From assembly GCA_009763385.1 (NCBI GenBank), contig CM019823.1, positions 169,166,302 to 169,230,301 on the forward strand: 64,000 nt of DNA. The letters run 5' to 3'. Source of the DNA: Coix lacryma-jobi var. lacryma-jobi. Taxonomy: Eukaryota > Streptophyta > Magnoliopsida > Poales > Poaceae. Below the pieces are notes generated by a model that did not search any database, was not told the DNA's origin, and saw only the letters and a list, made by a program, of their open reading frames with translations. The translations under genes were made by a program, and so were the position numbers. Positions within the stretch are counted from its first letter, which is position 1; every line of letters begins with the position of its first letter. Positions 31,717 through 41,802 of the stretch are shown one piece after another.

Positions 31717-32222
31717 GTTTTTGCGAAGGTACTTACATTTTTTGGATTTCGCGCCTCCCCTTGTTTTAGGTGGAGGTGAAGTTTGTTTTACAAGCCCCTG
31801 GCGTTTTTTCGAGGGTACTTGTGTTTTTTGGACTTCGCGCCTTCCCTTGTCTTAGGTGGAGGTGAAGTTTGCTTTACAAGTCCCTGGCATTTTTTCGAGG
31901 GTACTTGTATTTTTTGGACTTCGCGCCTCCCTTGTCTTAGGTGGAGGTGAAGTTTGCTTTACAAGCCCCTGACGTTTTTTCAAGGGTACTTGTATTTTTT
32001 GGACTTCGCGCCTCCCCTTGTCTTAGGTGGAGGTGAAGTTTGTTTTACAAGCCCCTGGCGTTTTTCGAGGGTACTTGTGTTTTTTTGACTTCGCGCCTCC
32101 CCTTGTCTTAGGTGGAGGTGAAGTTTGCTTTACAAGCCCCTGGTGTTTTTTCGAGGTACTTGTATTTTTTGGACTTCGCGCCTCCCCTTGTCTTAGGTGG
32201 AGGTGGAGTTTGCTTTACACAA
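31717..32222. repeat. Tandem array 2 of gypsy-2: six copies of an ~85 bp unit
   Basis: Units contain TTTTTCGAGGGTACTTGT, GGACTTCGCGCCTCCCCTTG, TCTTAGGTGGAGGTGAAGTT and TTTACAAGCCCCTGGCG. Period about 85 bp. It follows array 1 directly but is unrelated to it in sequence. Confidence 0.93.
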
Positions 32223-32530
32223 GTTTGCTTCGAAAAGATTTGTGTTTCGAAGCAATCTTCGGGGGTTTTCATCGATTATAAGCACTCTTGATGGAGAGTT
32301 GCTTTTTTCGATGTTTATTGAGAAAAATAACAATTTGGAGTCTGCTTTTTTCGGAGGTTGATTGTTTGTATTAAGGATTTGGATGCTGCCTCGTTAAAAA
32401 ACCTTACGCCCCTTCGTAAGGAAAAAGAGTGCAGCTCCTTTGCTTTGGTTACAAGCGTGGTTTTGAAAAAGACGAAAAGAAAAGGAAAAAAGCAAAGTTA
32501 CATGTTGCGAGAGCTCGCTAAGGCTCCGCT
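32223..32530. other. Spacer between tandem arrays and pol end of gypsy-2
   Basis: Non-coding. It contains the word CCTCGTTAAAAAACCTTACGCC but no clear gene. In pol orientation it is 3' untranslated sequence. Confidence 0.5.
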
Positions 32531-33747
32531 ATGAATGGTATTTGCGAAGGTCGTCGACATTCCAGGTGTGAGGCAGGCGGGTTCCTTCGTTGTCAAAGAG
32601 GTGATAGAACCCAGGACGATTGCATTCCACTATCAGGTATGGTCCCGTCCATTTTGGCTGAAATTTGATCGCCATGTTGGCGTTTTATTTCCGAATGAGG
32701 ACGAGGTCACCCTTCTTCAGTTCTTTGATTCTCACCTTTTTGTCTCTCCATTTTTTGTTTCTTCTTGATACTTTCGAAGGTTGTGCACTGCGTTGCATCT
32801 TGTTTCCTCGAGCAAATCTTTATCTAGCAGCTGGTTTGGTTCATCTGGTTCGAGGGTTGTTCTGAGAGAGGCATATTTCAATTCTTCTAGTAATACAGCT
32901 TCTTCCCCAAATAGGAGCCTAAAAGGTGTGAATTTGGTAGCTCTGCATTCCGAAGTGTAACGGGACCAGGTGACCGAGGTTAGCTCTTCTTCCCATTTTC
33001 CCTTGGGCCTGCCTTGTAATTTTTTGATATGGCTTGAAAAATTGTTGTGTTAGCTCTTTCAACTAAGCCATTGGATTGAGGGTGCCAGACTGAGGCGAAG
33101 CACAAGATTGTTCCCATTTGAGCGCAGAATTCCTTAAAGACCTCGCTGTCAAACTGAGTGTCATTGTCGACGGTTAGGTGTTTGGGAACTCCGAAACAAT
33201 AAACTATTTGCTGCTAGAAGAACTTTTTCACGGCTAAAGAGGTGATAGAAGCCAAAGGTCTAGTCTCAATCCACTTTGTGAAGTATTCCACAGCTACCAC
33301 CGCGTAGCGGAGGTTTCGTGGAGTTGTCGGTAGAGGACCGACGAGGTCCATTGCCCATCTATGCAAGGGCCATGTTGGGCATATCAGAGTTGTTGGGGCT
33401 CCTGGGGCGTTTTGTGTTTTTGCTGTTAGTTGGCAACCCTCGCAACGTTTGACGATGTCTTCTGCATCTCGTAGTCCTGTTGGCCAAAATAAGCCTTGAC
33501 GAAAAGCTTTTCCAACTAGCGCCCTCGGGTCGTTGTGTGAGCCGCAGATACCTTCGTGAATAAGTTTAAGAATATCCTTTCCTTGATCCTGTGACATGCA
33601 TTTTAGCCATGGCGAGGTCACCGAGGCTTTGAAAAAATGTTGTCCACTATTTTGTACCCTCGAGTTCTTTGTTTGAGTCTGTTTTCTTCCTCTTTGGAAT
33701 CGGGCTCGTGCAACCCGTTGATGTAGGCCATGATTGGGGCTCTCCAA
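32531..33747 (-). pseudogene. gypsy-2 integrase
   Basis: Zinc-binding part at the start (GICGSHNDPRALVGKAF, then CEGCQLTAK), then the core with D in MDLVGPLP (about 33340). The second catalytic D (TVDNDTQFD, about 33160, where the usual TDNG reads VDND) and E (NGLVERAN) fall in another frame after a break near 33214. The C-terminal WNVDD-type end lies near 32531-32560. It is broken by frameshifts and stops. Confidence 0.8.
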
Positions 33748-35568
33748 TCTTCGCTTTGAATTGCATTGATCAGCTTCGCTGTTTTTTCAGAAACTTTGAT
33801 GGCTGATTGTGTTGCTGCTTCGTAGAAAACGTCTAGTGGCAACTGTAGTTGTTGTGCTGCCACTTTGGCTAGAGTGTCTGCCTCGCTGTTTTCTGACCTC
33901 GGAATTGCTTTCACTGTTATTCCGAGGAAGAAAGATTCTAAACTTTCGAACATATTGTAAGTATTTGTGTAGCTCTGGATCTTTTGCTTTGTAATTTTTC
34001 TCAGTATGACCCGCGATGACTTGGGAGTCTGTATTAATGACCGCCCTTTGGACTGATAATGCTCGAAGCCTTGAAAGTGCCAGTATTACAGCTTCATATC
34101 CTGCGGAATTGTTTGTGCACTTGAAGTCGAGTCTTTTTGCGTATCGTAGCTTCGATTCAGATGGCGAAACTAGGATAGCCGAGGCTCCTGCTCCATCTGC
34201 TCCCCAGGCTCCGTCGACGTATACTGTCCAAAATGGATCTTTTTCGACTCCACCTCTGCGAGGGTCTGGAGTCCATTCGACTATGAAATCTGCTAGGGCT
34301 TGTGATTTGATTGTTGTTCTACCCACGAAGGTTATGGTGTAGCTGTTCAGTTCGACTGCCCATTTTGCTATTCTGTCGACTGCCTCATTGTTCTTGAAAA
34401 TATTTTCGAGGGGGTATGTTGGGTACTTGGATCTCGTGTGCCTGAAAATACTGTTTTAGCTTTCTTGACGCCATGACTACGGCGTATGCTATCTTCTCGA
34501 GCTCTGAGTAGTTTTGCTTGGGACCCTCGAGGGTTTCTGACACATAGTATATTAGGGCTTGCCTTGATTTGCTGTTTTGGTGCAATTCTTTTACTAGCAC
34601 TGCGCTGGCTGCATGAGGCGAGGTTGCGATGTACAGCAGTAGCAGGTCCCCTTTGCTAGGGCTGGTTAAGACGTCGTCAGGTTGGTGAGATACTTTTCAG
34701 ATCCTCGAAAGCTTTCTGCTGCCGAGGTCCCCAATTGAATGGAGCAGCGCTTCTCAAAGTTTCGAAGAAAGGTAATCCTCACTCAGCTGATCTGGAGATG
34801 AATCTACTGAGTGCTGCTAAGCGGCTTGACAAACGCTGAGCTGCTTTTTTTGTTGTCGGGGGTTCCATGTTGATGATGACGTCAATTTTCTCGGGGTTGG
34901 CTTCGATTCCCCTTGCTGAGACAATGCAACCTAGCAGTTTTCCTTCGCTACCCCGAAAACACATTTTTTGGGGTTTAGTTTTAAGCCGGCTGACTGAAGG
35001 TTGTTGAACACTCTTGCCAAGTCTGAAATGTGGCTTTCTTTTTGTTCGCTTTGAACAATCAAATCATCGACGTAGGCAGTGATGGCATGTTCATCTTTGA
35101 AGACTTCGGATGTCATGCGGGCGAAGGTAGATCCTGCATTTCTCAAGCCTTCTGCCATTCTTCGAAAACAAAAAGTGCCCTGAAGGTGTGTGATGAAGCT
35201 TGTTTTTCCTCATCTTCTTCATTCATCCAGATTTGATGGTACCCCGAGAAACAGTCGAGGAGAGAAAGCATTTGGCAACCAGCTGCTCTGTCAACCAAAA
35301 CGCTTATGTTTGGTAGGGGAAAGTCATCCTTCGGGCAAGCTTTGTTCAAGCATGTGAAATCTACGCACATTCGCCACATCTTGTTCTTTTTCTGGACTAG
35401 GACCACATTTGAAAGCCATGTTGGGTATTTGACTAGGCGGATGACCCCTGCATCCAAGAGTCTTTTTACTTCTGCCCTCGCCGCCTCTTTCCTTTCTTCT
35501 GACATTTTGCGAAGCTTTTGCTTGATTGGGCGATGACCTTGCTTTATGTTTAGGCTATGCTCGATCAA
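33748..35568 (-). pseudogene. gypsy-2 reverse transcriptase and RNase H
   Basis: RT from 35568: WLSNVVLVQKKNKMWRMCVD, then DFPLPNISVLVD and LLDCFSGYHQI. The catalytic AYVDD box lies in the next frame (about 35058-35072). RNase H follows from about 34250: WTVYVDGAWG, NNSAGYEAVILALSRL, INTDSQVIAGH and NSEADTLAK. Several frame changes (near 35150, 34930, 34770, 34390, 33960). The order and motifs are those of Ty3/gypsy pol. Confidence 0.83.
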
Positions 35569-35789
35569 AGTTCTGCTTACTCCCTTGAGGTCCTCCGCAG
35601 ACCAAGCGAAGGTGTCGGAGTTTTCTTTGAGGAAAAGGATGAGGTTATTTTCTGACTGGGGGTCTAAGTTGGCTGAGATGAATACTTTTCTTTCGGGTTT
35701 GGCTTCAAAGAGTTGGACTTGTTTGGTTTCTTCTTTGGGTAATGCTCTTTTTTGGTCGTTGATTGCTTCGCCTTTGCTACAGTGCTTTG

Positions 35790-36221
35790 TTATTTGTTGG
35801 TTGTTAAATTGTGCACATTGCGTTGCCTCGGTGCTACTGTTCCTTCTGCGGCTCTTGCGACGTCTTGATCTCCATATACTGCAATGACCCCCTTCGGAGC
35901 AGGAAGCTTCATGCAGAGGTATGCAGGATGGATGACAGCGTTGAATGCATTGGTGACCCCTCGGCCAAATATTGCATTGTAAGGATAGAACATATCAACC
36001 ACGTCGAAGGTTATGTGCTCAGTTCTGCAGTTCACTTGATCTCCGAAGGTTATGGGTAAAGAGATCTTTCCGATGGCTCTTACTTGCTGGCCACCGAAAC
36101 CGTATAGGGGGTTACCGGCGGGTTGCAAGAGGTTTCTGTCAAGTTTTATATTGTCGAAGGTTGTGGCGAACAGGATGTCTGCGGAGCTTCCTGTGTCGAC
36201 TAGGATTTTGGTAATGTCCAC
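35790..36221 (-). CDS. gypsy-2 aspartic protease
   Basis: An open frame with the active-site motif ILVDTGSSADILFA near its start (DTGSS), then a flap-like region and YNAIFGRGVTNAFN near the end. It matches retroviral-type aspartic protease followed by a linker to RT. It is the most intact part of this gag-pol. Confidence 0.85.
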   Translation of the reverse strand: MDITKILVDTGSSADILFATTFDNIKLDRNLLQPAGNPLYGFGGQQVRAIGKISLPITFGDQVNCRTEHITFDVVDMFYPYNAIFGRGVTNAFNAVIHPAYLCMKLPAPKGVIAVYGDQDVARAAEGTVAPRQRNVHNLTTNK

Positions 36222-38199
36222 CCTGCTAGATTAGTTTCAATCACCATAGCATTAGTGTGAGGGTATCCCTTAACTTCATGTCACTAGAATCGAAGGTTAT
36301 TGGGATATGAGACCATCGACCAAATTTGTACGGTCCTTCGACGGCTACATGGTGTACTCTTCTAGTATGTTCTTTCCTTTGCCTCTTGTTGCCATGATCT
36401 TCGTTGGAGCCTCCGGTGATAGCTAGTATTACACCGAAGGTTGATGTTGGGTTATTGATGGTTGTCTGGGTTTGGGCTTCGGTTTTGACAGGTTGGGGTG
36501 CTGGCAGTGCTGGTATTGGTGGTGGTGATGGTTAAAGCGTGTTCGCTTGTTGTTGATTTGGGTTTGAGGGGTTGTTGGGTATGTGACAGTGTATGGAGTG
36601 TTTTGTCATTGAGGGATGTGGGTGGTTGATATAAGGTGTGGTTGTAGTGTGGGGTGATGAGTGTAGAATGGTTGATGCGAGGGTAGGTAAGCCATAGTTT
36701 ATTGGGGTGTACTGGTATGGGGGATGGGTTGGGTTATAGTTTGGCTTTCTGGTGTGATTGATTGTTCGGTTTTCTGCAGATGTGGCTCTTTTGGATTCCT
36801 GGTACTCTTTCCCTGGCGAAGCACTCGCATTGTTTGGTGGTGTGCCCTTTTCCTGGACCACAAAAATGACAATACATTTTTGCAGGATCCTTCTGTTGGG
36901 TTTCTCTGGTCAGGCGGAGGTGGGAATCCTTGCGGATTTTGGTTGCCCGAAGGTTGAGTGCCCCTTCTCTGATCTTCAAGTGGATTTGCCTTGTTGATTG
37001 CGCCAATGTTACTTTGATCTTGGCGAGGGTTGTTTTCTCTCGCTTGGGCCGCAACTATGGTTTTTGTCGTGATCTTCGGGCGTCGGACTTTGCCCTGAAG
37101 TCCATGTTGCTCTACAGTATCTCTCCATTGTCTCATGTAGTTCTTCAATTGTGTTTGTCGGCTTCCTAGCAAACTTCGAGGAGCAGAGGGTCCTGGGCAC
37201 AGACCGCTTACGGCTGCGAGGATTATGGCTTCGTCAGATATCCCAGAAGTTCTTGCTCTGATTTGATTTGGATGAACCTTCGTCAGTAATCTTGCAGTGG
37301 TTCATGCTCTTCTTGTTTGCAGTTGAACATGTCAATTGGATTTGATGGGGCTATTGTGATACCCTTGAAGTTTATGCAGAGCCTGTCTCTGAGGTTGGCC
37401 CAGGAATCCACAGTTCCGGGGCGGAGGTTGCTGTACCAAGTCTGGGCGATGTCGCGAAGTATGGTCATGAAGGACTTCGCCATTGTTGATTCGTCTCCCC
37501 CTGCTGCGGCCACTGCCGCTTCATAGCTCATTATGAATTGGCGAGGGTCAGTAAGTCCGTCATAACGGGGCAGATTTTGTGGATTGTAGCATGGTGGCCA
37601 GGGTTGGGTTTTGCAGTATTGGGAGAGTGGTGATCTTGGGTCGTAGGGTATCTGGTGTTGTTGAGCCCTTCGCTGAATGCGAAGGTTTGACTCTCGCTCT
37701 TTGGGTAAAGTTGGCAAAAAAATTTGGTGGTGGGTGGTGGTGGTGGTTGACGAGCGTTGCCCTGACCCTGCTCGACATTCTCCTCGTGGAGTGGCGGCAT
37801 TTGCCTATCATCCATTCCTCGGCTTCGGCCTCAGCTGCTGCGAGGGACTCCTCCATCGGCGAAGCTGCTCTCTTGCTTCATCCGCCTCTGTCGGATGAGA
37901 CGCAGTCGGTTGTGCCTTTCAAGCTGGTCTAGACGTCTCTTTCTTCTCCTGCAACTCAACCTGAGTGTTCTCTAAGGCCTCGAGGCCAACTCCTCCTCGT
38001 CTCCTCCCCCACCTCCTTCGGAGGTGTGCTGGTGTGGCTGTGATACCAGCCGAGTGTGGGGGCCCGGGACCTCCGTCCCTGGAGCAACTTCTTCTGTTTC
38101 CGAGGGTTCTACATTCTCTTCTACAGGCTGAAACCGTCGTCGTGGCTCTCTAGACACGCGATGGTCTCTAGTTGAGGATGTCCTTCTGTTTCCAGCCAT
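36222..38199 (-). pseudogene. gypsy-2 gag
   Basis: ATG at 38199 lies 34 bp inside the element's 5' LTR border. The N-terminal part (MAGNRRTSSTRD...) is Glu/Gly-rich. A retrotrans_gag-like domain spans about 37717-37283 (NLPRYDGLTDPRQFIMSYEA, AQTWYSNLRPGTVDSWANL). A Cys-rich knuckle, CHFCGPGKGHTTKQC, lies near 36890-36845. A low-complexity region (36222-36730) leads to protease. Multiple frame changes. Confidence 0.8.
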
Positions 38200-38211
38200 T
38201 ACGAACTCTGA

Positions 38212-38231
38212 TCCCTACGGACGACGCCAAA
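38212..38231 (-). promoter_or_regulatory. gypsy-2 primer binding site
   Basis: Adjacent to the 5' LTR in element orientation, the minus strand reads TTTGGCGTCGTCCGTAGGGA. It contains the TGGCG start also seen at the gypsy-1 site. The tRNA is not identified. Confidence 0.6.
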
Positions 38232-38232
38232 C

Positions 38233-38913
38233 TGTTGGGAGCACACTTGCCCAACCCCCGCACACGGGCCGGGGAGTGGCAAAGGTGCCGATCGTCAAAA
38301 CCGAACGCAAGGGTATAAGAACAGGAACAGTGGGTGCTGTAGCTACCCTCCCGTGAGCGAGGGTACTGGAAAGTAAGGGGTGGGGATATTTTTTAATTCT
38401 CAAAAGTCCCTCCATTACACTGTTCATCTCATGGTATTTATAGGGAATACCAAAGGACACTAGACGAATTACATTAGGGTACAAGAAAGATTCCTCTGCA
38501 TCGCGTGGTGGTGGAAGGGCAAAATCGTACTAACACGGGCAGAGTGGAAACCCTAGCTCACTTCCTACCCGTCCGCCGCCATCTGGTTTTCGCACACCTT
38601 CGTGGGAACGCGGAGGATGATCTCTCAGCTCCGCCAGCGTGAGGCCCGCGTTCGCTTGCTATCCGTTGAGCTTAGCCCTCCTTGCGAAGGTGAGCGGTAT
38701 GCGCGAGGGTTGTTCCCTGTCCCCTTCACGTTTTTTTCCTGTAAGAACCGCAAGATAACTCGAAGGTCGAAAACAATATCCGAGGGTTAGGTTAAACGAT
38801 CCGAGGGATTTAAAGGGTAACGAGGGTTTCCTCGATGGAACGCAAGGCACCGCGAGGGTCGTCTCCAGACTCAGCCCGCGCGACGTCACTGCCGAGGGTT
38901 CCTTCCCCCAACT
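38233..38913 (-). repeat. gypsy-2 LTR (5' in element orientation)
   Basis: About 681 bp, matching 26465-27136, starting TGTTGGGAGC and ending CCCCCAACT. TATA (TATAAATA) on the minus strand at 38435-38442 is the likely gag-pol promoter. GTAAT follows at 38914-38918. Confidence 0.92.
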
Positions 38914-39332
38914 GTAATCCCGCTATCGATCGACGTGTGAAGCAACAACGACGCAACGAAGCGCACATATCTATCTTGTCGTGAATGCGCCTGGGAGAAT
39001 TAAACGCGCGAGAGCGAATTAGGCCGCCGCCGGGACACCTTCATTCGCGCAAGTAATAGGAAAATTATTTCCTACTCCCAGGAATAGTTACTCCTACGTG
39101 TATATCCTATTGCCGATTACCCAGAGCACTCGACCAAGGCTAAAAAATACTCGCCAAAGAGCATTCACAAAAAAAACTCTCGGTAAAGAGTTCTTTGTCG
39201 AGTGCTAGTTTGACACTTGATAAAACATAAACCCAAAATAACCTAAAAAAAACTAGCAATTTTTTTAAACAAGGAAGGGTCCCCACTAGCCACCGACAAG
39301 TCTCAGATATTTTTATTGTGCTGCATGGCTGG

Positions 39333-39372
39333 TGGGATTTGAACTCATGGCCTTCTCCTGCTGCACCACCTT
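39333..39372 (-). other. tRNA-like relic in CACTA-4
   Basis: A minus-strand B-box-like GAGTTCAAATCCC (39334-39346), with only a weak A-box-like GTGGTGCAG upstream. It occupies the same place in the element as the relic at 1829-1893. Confidence 0.4.
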
Positions 39373-39427
39373 ATTACTTGTACTCAAATTTTGTTTCGAT
39401 TCTCCATATATTATACTAAACCAAGTA

Positions 39428-39679
39428 CTCTCTCCGTATTGGTAATAGATGATGTTTGGGACATCGACACGGTCTCCAAAGTACAACTTTGACTCACTTT
39501 ATACTAAAAAATATTATCAAAAAGTGATATGTATATATTTTTATGAAAGTATTTTCAATATAAATCTATTTATATGATTTTTATATTTTAAACTCAACAC
39601 TTAAAAGTTATTCATGATTTTATTCCCAATGTGTGACCAAAACCATGTCCAAAAAATCATCATTACCAATACGGAGGAG
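39428..39679. mobile_element. Stowaway-like MITE H nested in CACTA-4
   Basis: CTCTCTCCGTATTGGTAATA at the left and its inverted counterpart at the right (ATTACCAATACGGAGGAG), with TA flanks at 39426-39427 and 39680-39681. 252 bp, non-coding. Confidence 0.85.
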
Positions 39680-40340
39680 TATAAATTACTTCTTTGAAGT
39701 ACTAAATGAATTAAATCAAAACGTTGTCAACTATAAAGTTTCGAACTTTTCGAAATCTACAACTTTCATTTTAGTAATTTCTCCATTCGAGGTCGTTATA
39801 AAATTTGAATTTCAAATTTAAGAAATTTGTTTTTCCTTGACAAGATCATTTCAAATCAAAAAGTTGTCAACTACAAGTTTCATAACTTTTTTGAGCTTTA
39901 CAACTTTCATTTTGACTGTTTCTCCATCCAAGATCATTTGAAAATTCATATATTTCAATTTTTGAGAAATTCAAACGTACTTTCTGTTGCCAAAATTAAT
40001 TTAAATTAAAAAGTGTTCAATTACAAAGTTGTATAACTTCTTACGATCTACAACTTCTATTTCATCATTTGTTCATCCGACATAGTGATAGTAATAGTTT
40101 GATAAATCTTATATATATCTCTTTTCTAGTTTCATAAAACTATAGGACATATGTAGATTTTGTGAATAACGTTACTATCGCTTTGTCGAATGAAGAAATG
40201 ATCAAAATAAAGTTGTAGATCTTGAGAAGGTATACAACTATGTAGTTAAAAATTTCATTTAAATTAATCTACTGCATGAAAATGTGATTTGAAGTTGTTA
40301 TTTTTGGAAATTCATAATTTTAAAAGTCACTAGAAAATAT

Positions 40341-40873
40341 AACTCAAGTAATAGCTATAAGAACATAATAATTTGACAGAGCAAGATTTTAGAAATTTTA
40401 GGAAAAAATATTTAATTGGAAGTTAGTATGATTGAGAAAAACTAGTGAAGTTATGAGTTGGGGAGAGTTTGAGCACCTTCTTTTTTAAGGAGTTGTACCA
40501 AGATGTTGAAGTGATGTTTTTTGCATTTTTTATGAAAAAACTAAAATGGAGTCCATTTACAAAGCTCATGAAATTACCCTATGAACATCTCCAATAATTT
40601 GATAAATCCATTTTCGAACCTTGTTCTTTTTTCGCAAGCTAGAAAAAAAACTCACTCCAACAATAATTATCCTAACTTTTAATCTATCTCCACATAGGAA
40701 ACCGAAGACATCCACGTACAAAGATACATGGATATGATGGCCGATACTCTCCTATCAGTGTTGGTGCCCTTTGGCATTGTTCTTTTTCTTTTTTCCTTTC
40801 GACACTCCTCGTTGCTCCAGGGCCTCCGTCTGAAGGTGCACGGGAATTGGATCTCCGGCTACTATTTTTAGAT
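40341..40873. other. Non-coding stretch
   Basis: No gene or repeat recognised. The last bases GAT (40871-40873) would be the target duplication of CACTA-3. Its partner lies outside the window. Confidence 0.5.
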
Positions 40874-40974
40874 CACTAGTTAGAGAACAGGTCTTTGGAC
40901 GATTTGCAAAATCAGCATTAGTCACGGAAAAAATTGCGTCCGGGCTAGAAAGGTCTTTGCCCAACGGCTCATTT

Positions 40975-41215
40975 GTCAGAGGGACCTTTAGCCCCGGTTG
41001 GTGTCACCAATCCGGGCTAAAGATTGACCTTCACCAACCGGGGCTAAAGGTTTTGCCCCGTTGCTGTATCCAGCCGGGGCTAAATGTTGACTTCTTTAGC
41101 CCCGTTGGTGTTACCAACCGGGACTAAAAGGTTTTGTCCCGATTGTTGTATCCAGCCGGGGCTAAATGTTGGCATTTAGCCCCGGCTGGGAATAAGGACC
41201 GGGGCTAAATGTCTC
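40975..41215. repeat. CACTA-3 left subterminal palindromes
   Basis: Repeated TTTAGCCCCGGTTGGTGT and the complementary ACCAACCGGGGCTAAAG, several pairs in a row. Same type as in CACTA-2 (24835-25052), with GCCCC in place of TCCC. They are presumed transposase-binding sites. Confidence 0.88.
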
Positions 41216-41802
41216 TCTCTATATTTGAACTGTTCTTCCACCTCTAGCCGTGCCCGAGCTCCTATCTTCATTTTTTCTTCATTCAGTCACTTGCTTGCTT
41301 GTTGGCTCTCTTCGGTGATTTTTGTTTGTTAAAACATCTCCGGCGATTGATTTATTTCATCACATGTACGCCGCCATTGACTCCTTGAAAGGTTACTAAC
41401 TTCAGTTTTTCATTTTTGTAGCCGCCACTTGTATATATGGTTTTTGAGCTATTTTGAGTTCATTGTCTTGATAGTTCAAATTAGTACTCTAAAAACAAAA
41501 TATGACCGTTTAATTAGTTTGTTTTAATCTTTTAGAGAAATAGAGATCATTTAAATCATTTTTTACAAAAAATAGAAATATATAATACTTTAGTTTACAA
41601 ATGTGACTGGTTTAATTAGTTTATTTTAATCTTTTAGAAATATACAATACTTTAGTTTACAAAATGTGACTGGTTTAAATTATTTGATTAAAGTAATTAG
41701 TATATATACCTTATAATTTAATTATGTGATATATACCATATAATTTCATTTGTTTATAAGAATGAGAGATATAATTATGTGATATGTCATATAATGCAGA
41801 CG
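41216..41802 (+). promoter_or_regulatory. Leader of the TNP2 gene
   Basis: CTCTCTATATTTGAAC at 41214-41229 is a possible TATA region. A non-coding AT-rich leader follows, with a likely intron ending in ATAATGCAG (41799) just before the ATG at 41803. No other feature is seen. Confidence 0.45.

Larger units (their letters stand above)
26465..38913 (-). mobile_element. gypsy-2: Tat/Grande-like Ty3/gypsy retrotransposon with antisense gene and tandem arrays
   Basis: 12.4 kb, bounded by about 0.68 kb LTRs starting TGTTGGGAGCACAC, with an exact GTAAT target duplication (26460-26464 and 38914-38918). Gag-pol is on the minus strand (38199 down to about 32531). A plus-strand gene with introns occupies 27513-31104, and two different tandem arrays lie between the two converging genes. 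Short LTRs, an antisense gene and tandem repeats in the region after pol resemble the maize Grande group. It is a different family from gypsy-1. Confidence 0.93.
39110..40340. mobile_element. CACTA-4: decayed relative of CACTA-1
   Basis: Variants of TTTGCCGAGTGC (GAGCACTCGACCAAGGC, TTCTTTGTCGAGTGCTAG) at 39125-39215. A tRNA-like B box follows near 39335-39346. Diverged repeats with ATCTACAACTTTCATTTT and TTTCTCCATC (39740-40080) correspond to 1970-2350 in CACTA-1. Terminal CACTA ends are not seen, so it is a fragment. It is interrupted by a MITE at 39428-39679. Confidence 0.65.

Noticed and set aside
31266..32222. CRISPR-like repeat array
   Set aside because: Units are directly adjacent without unique spacers and lie in a plant retrotransposon; plain tandem repeats.
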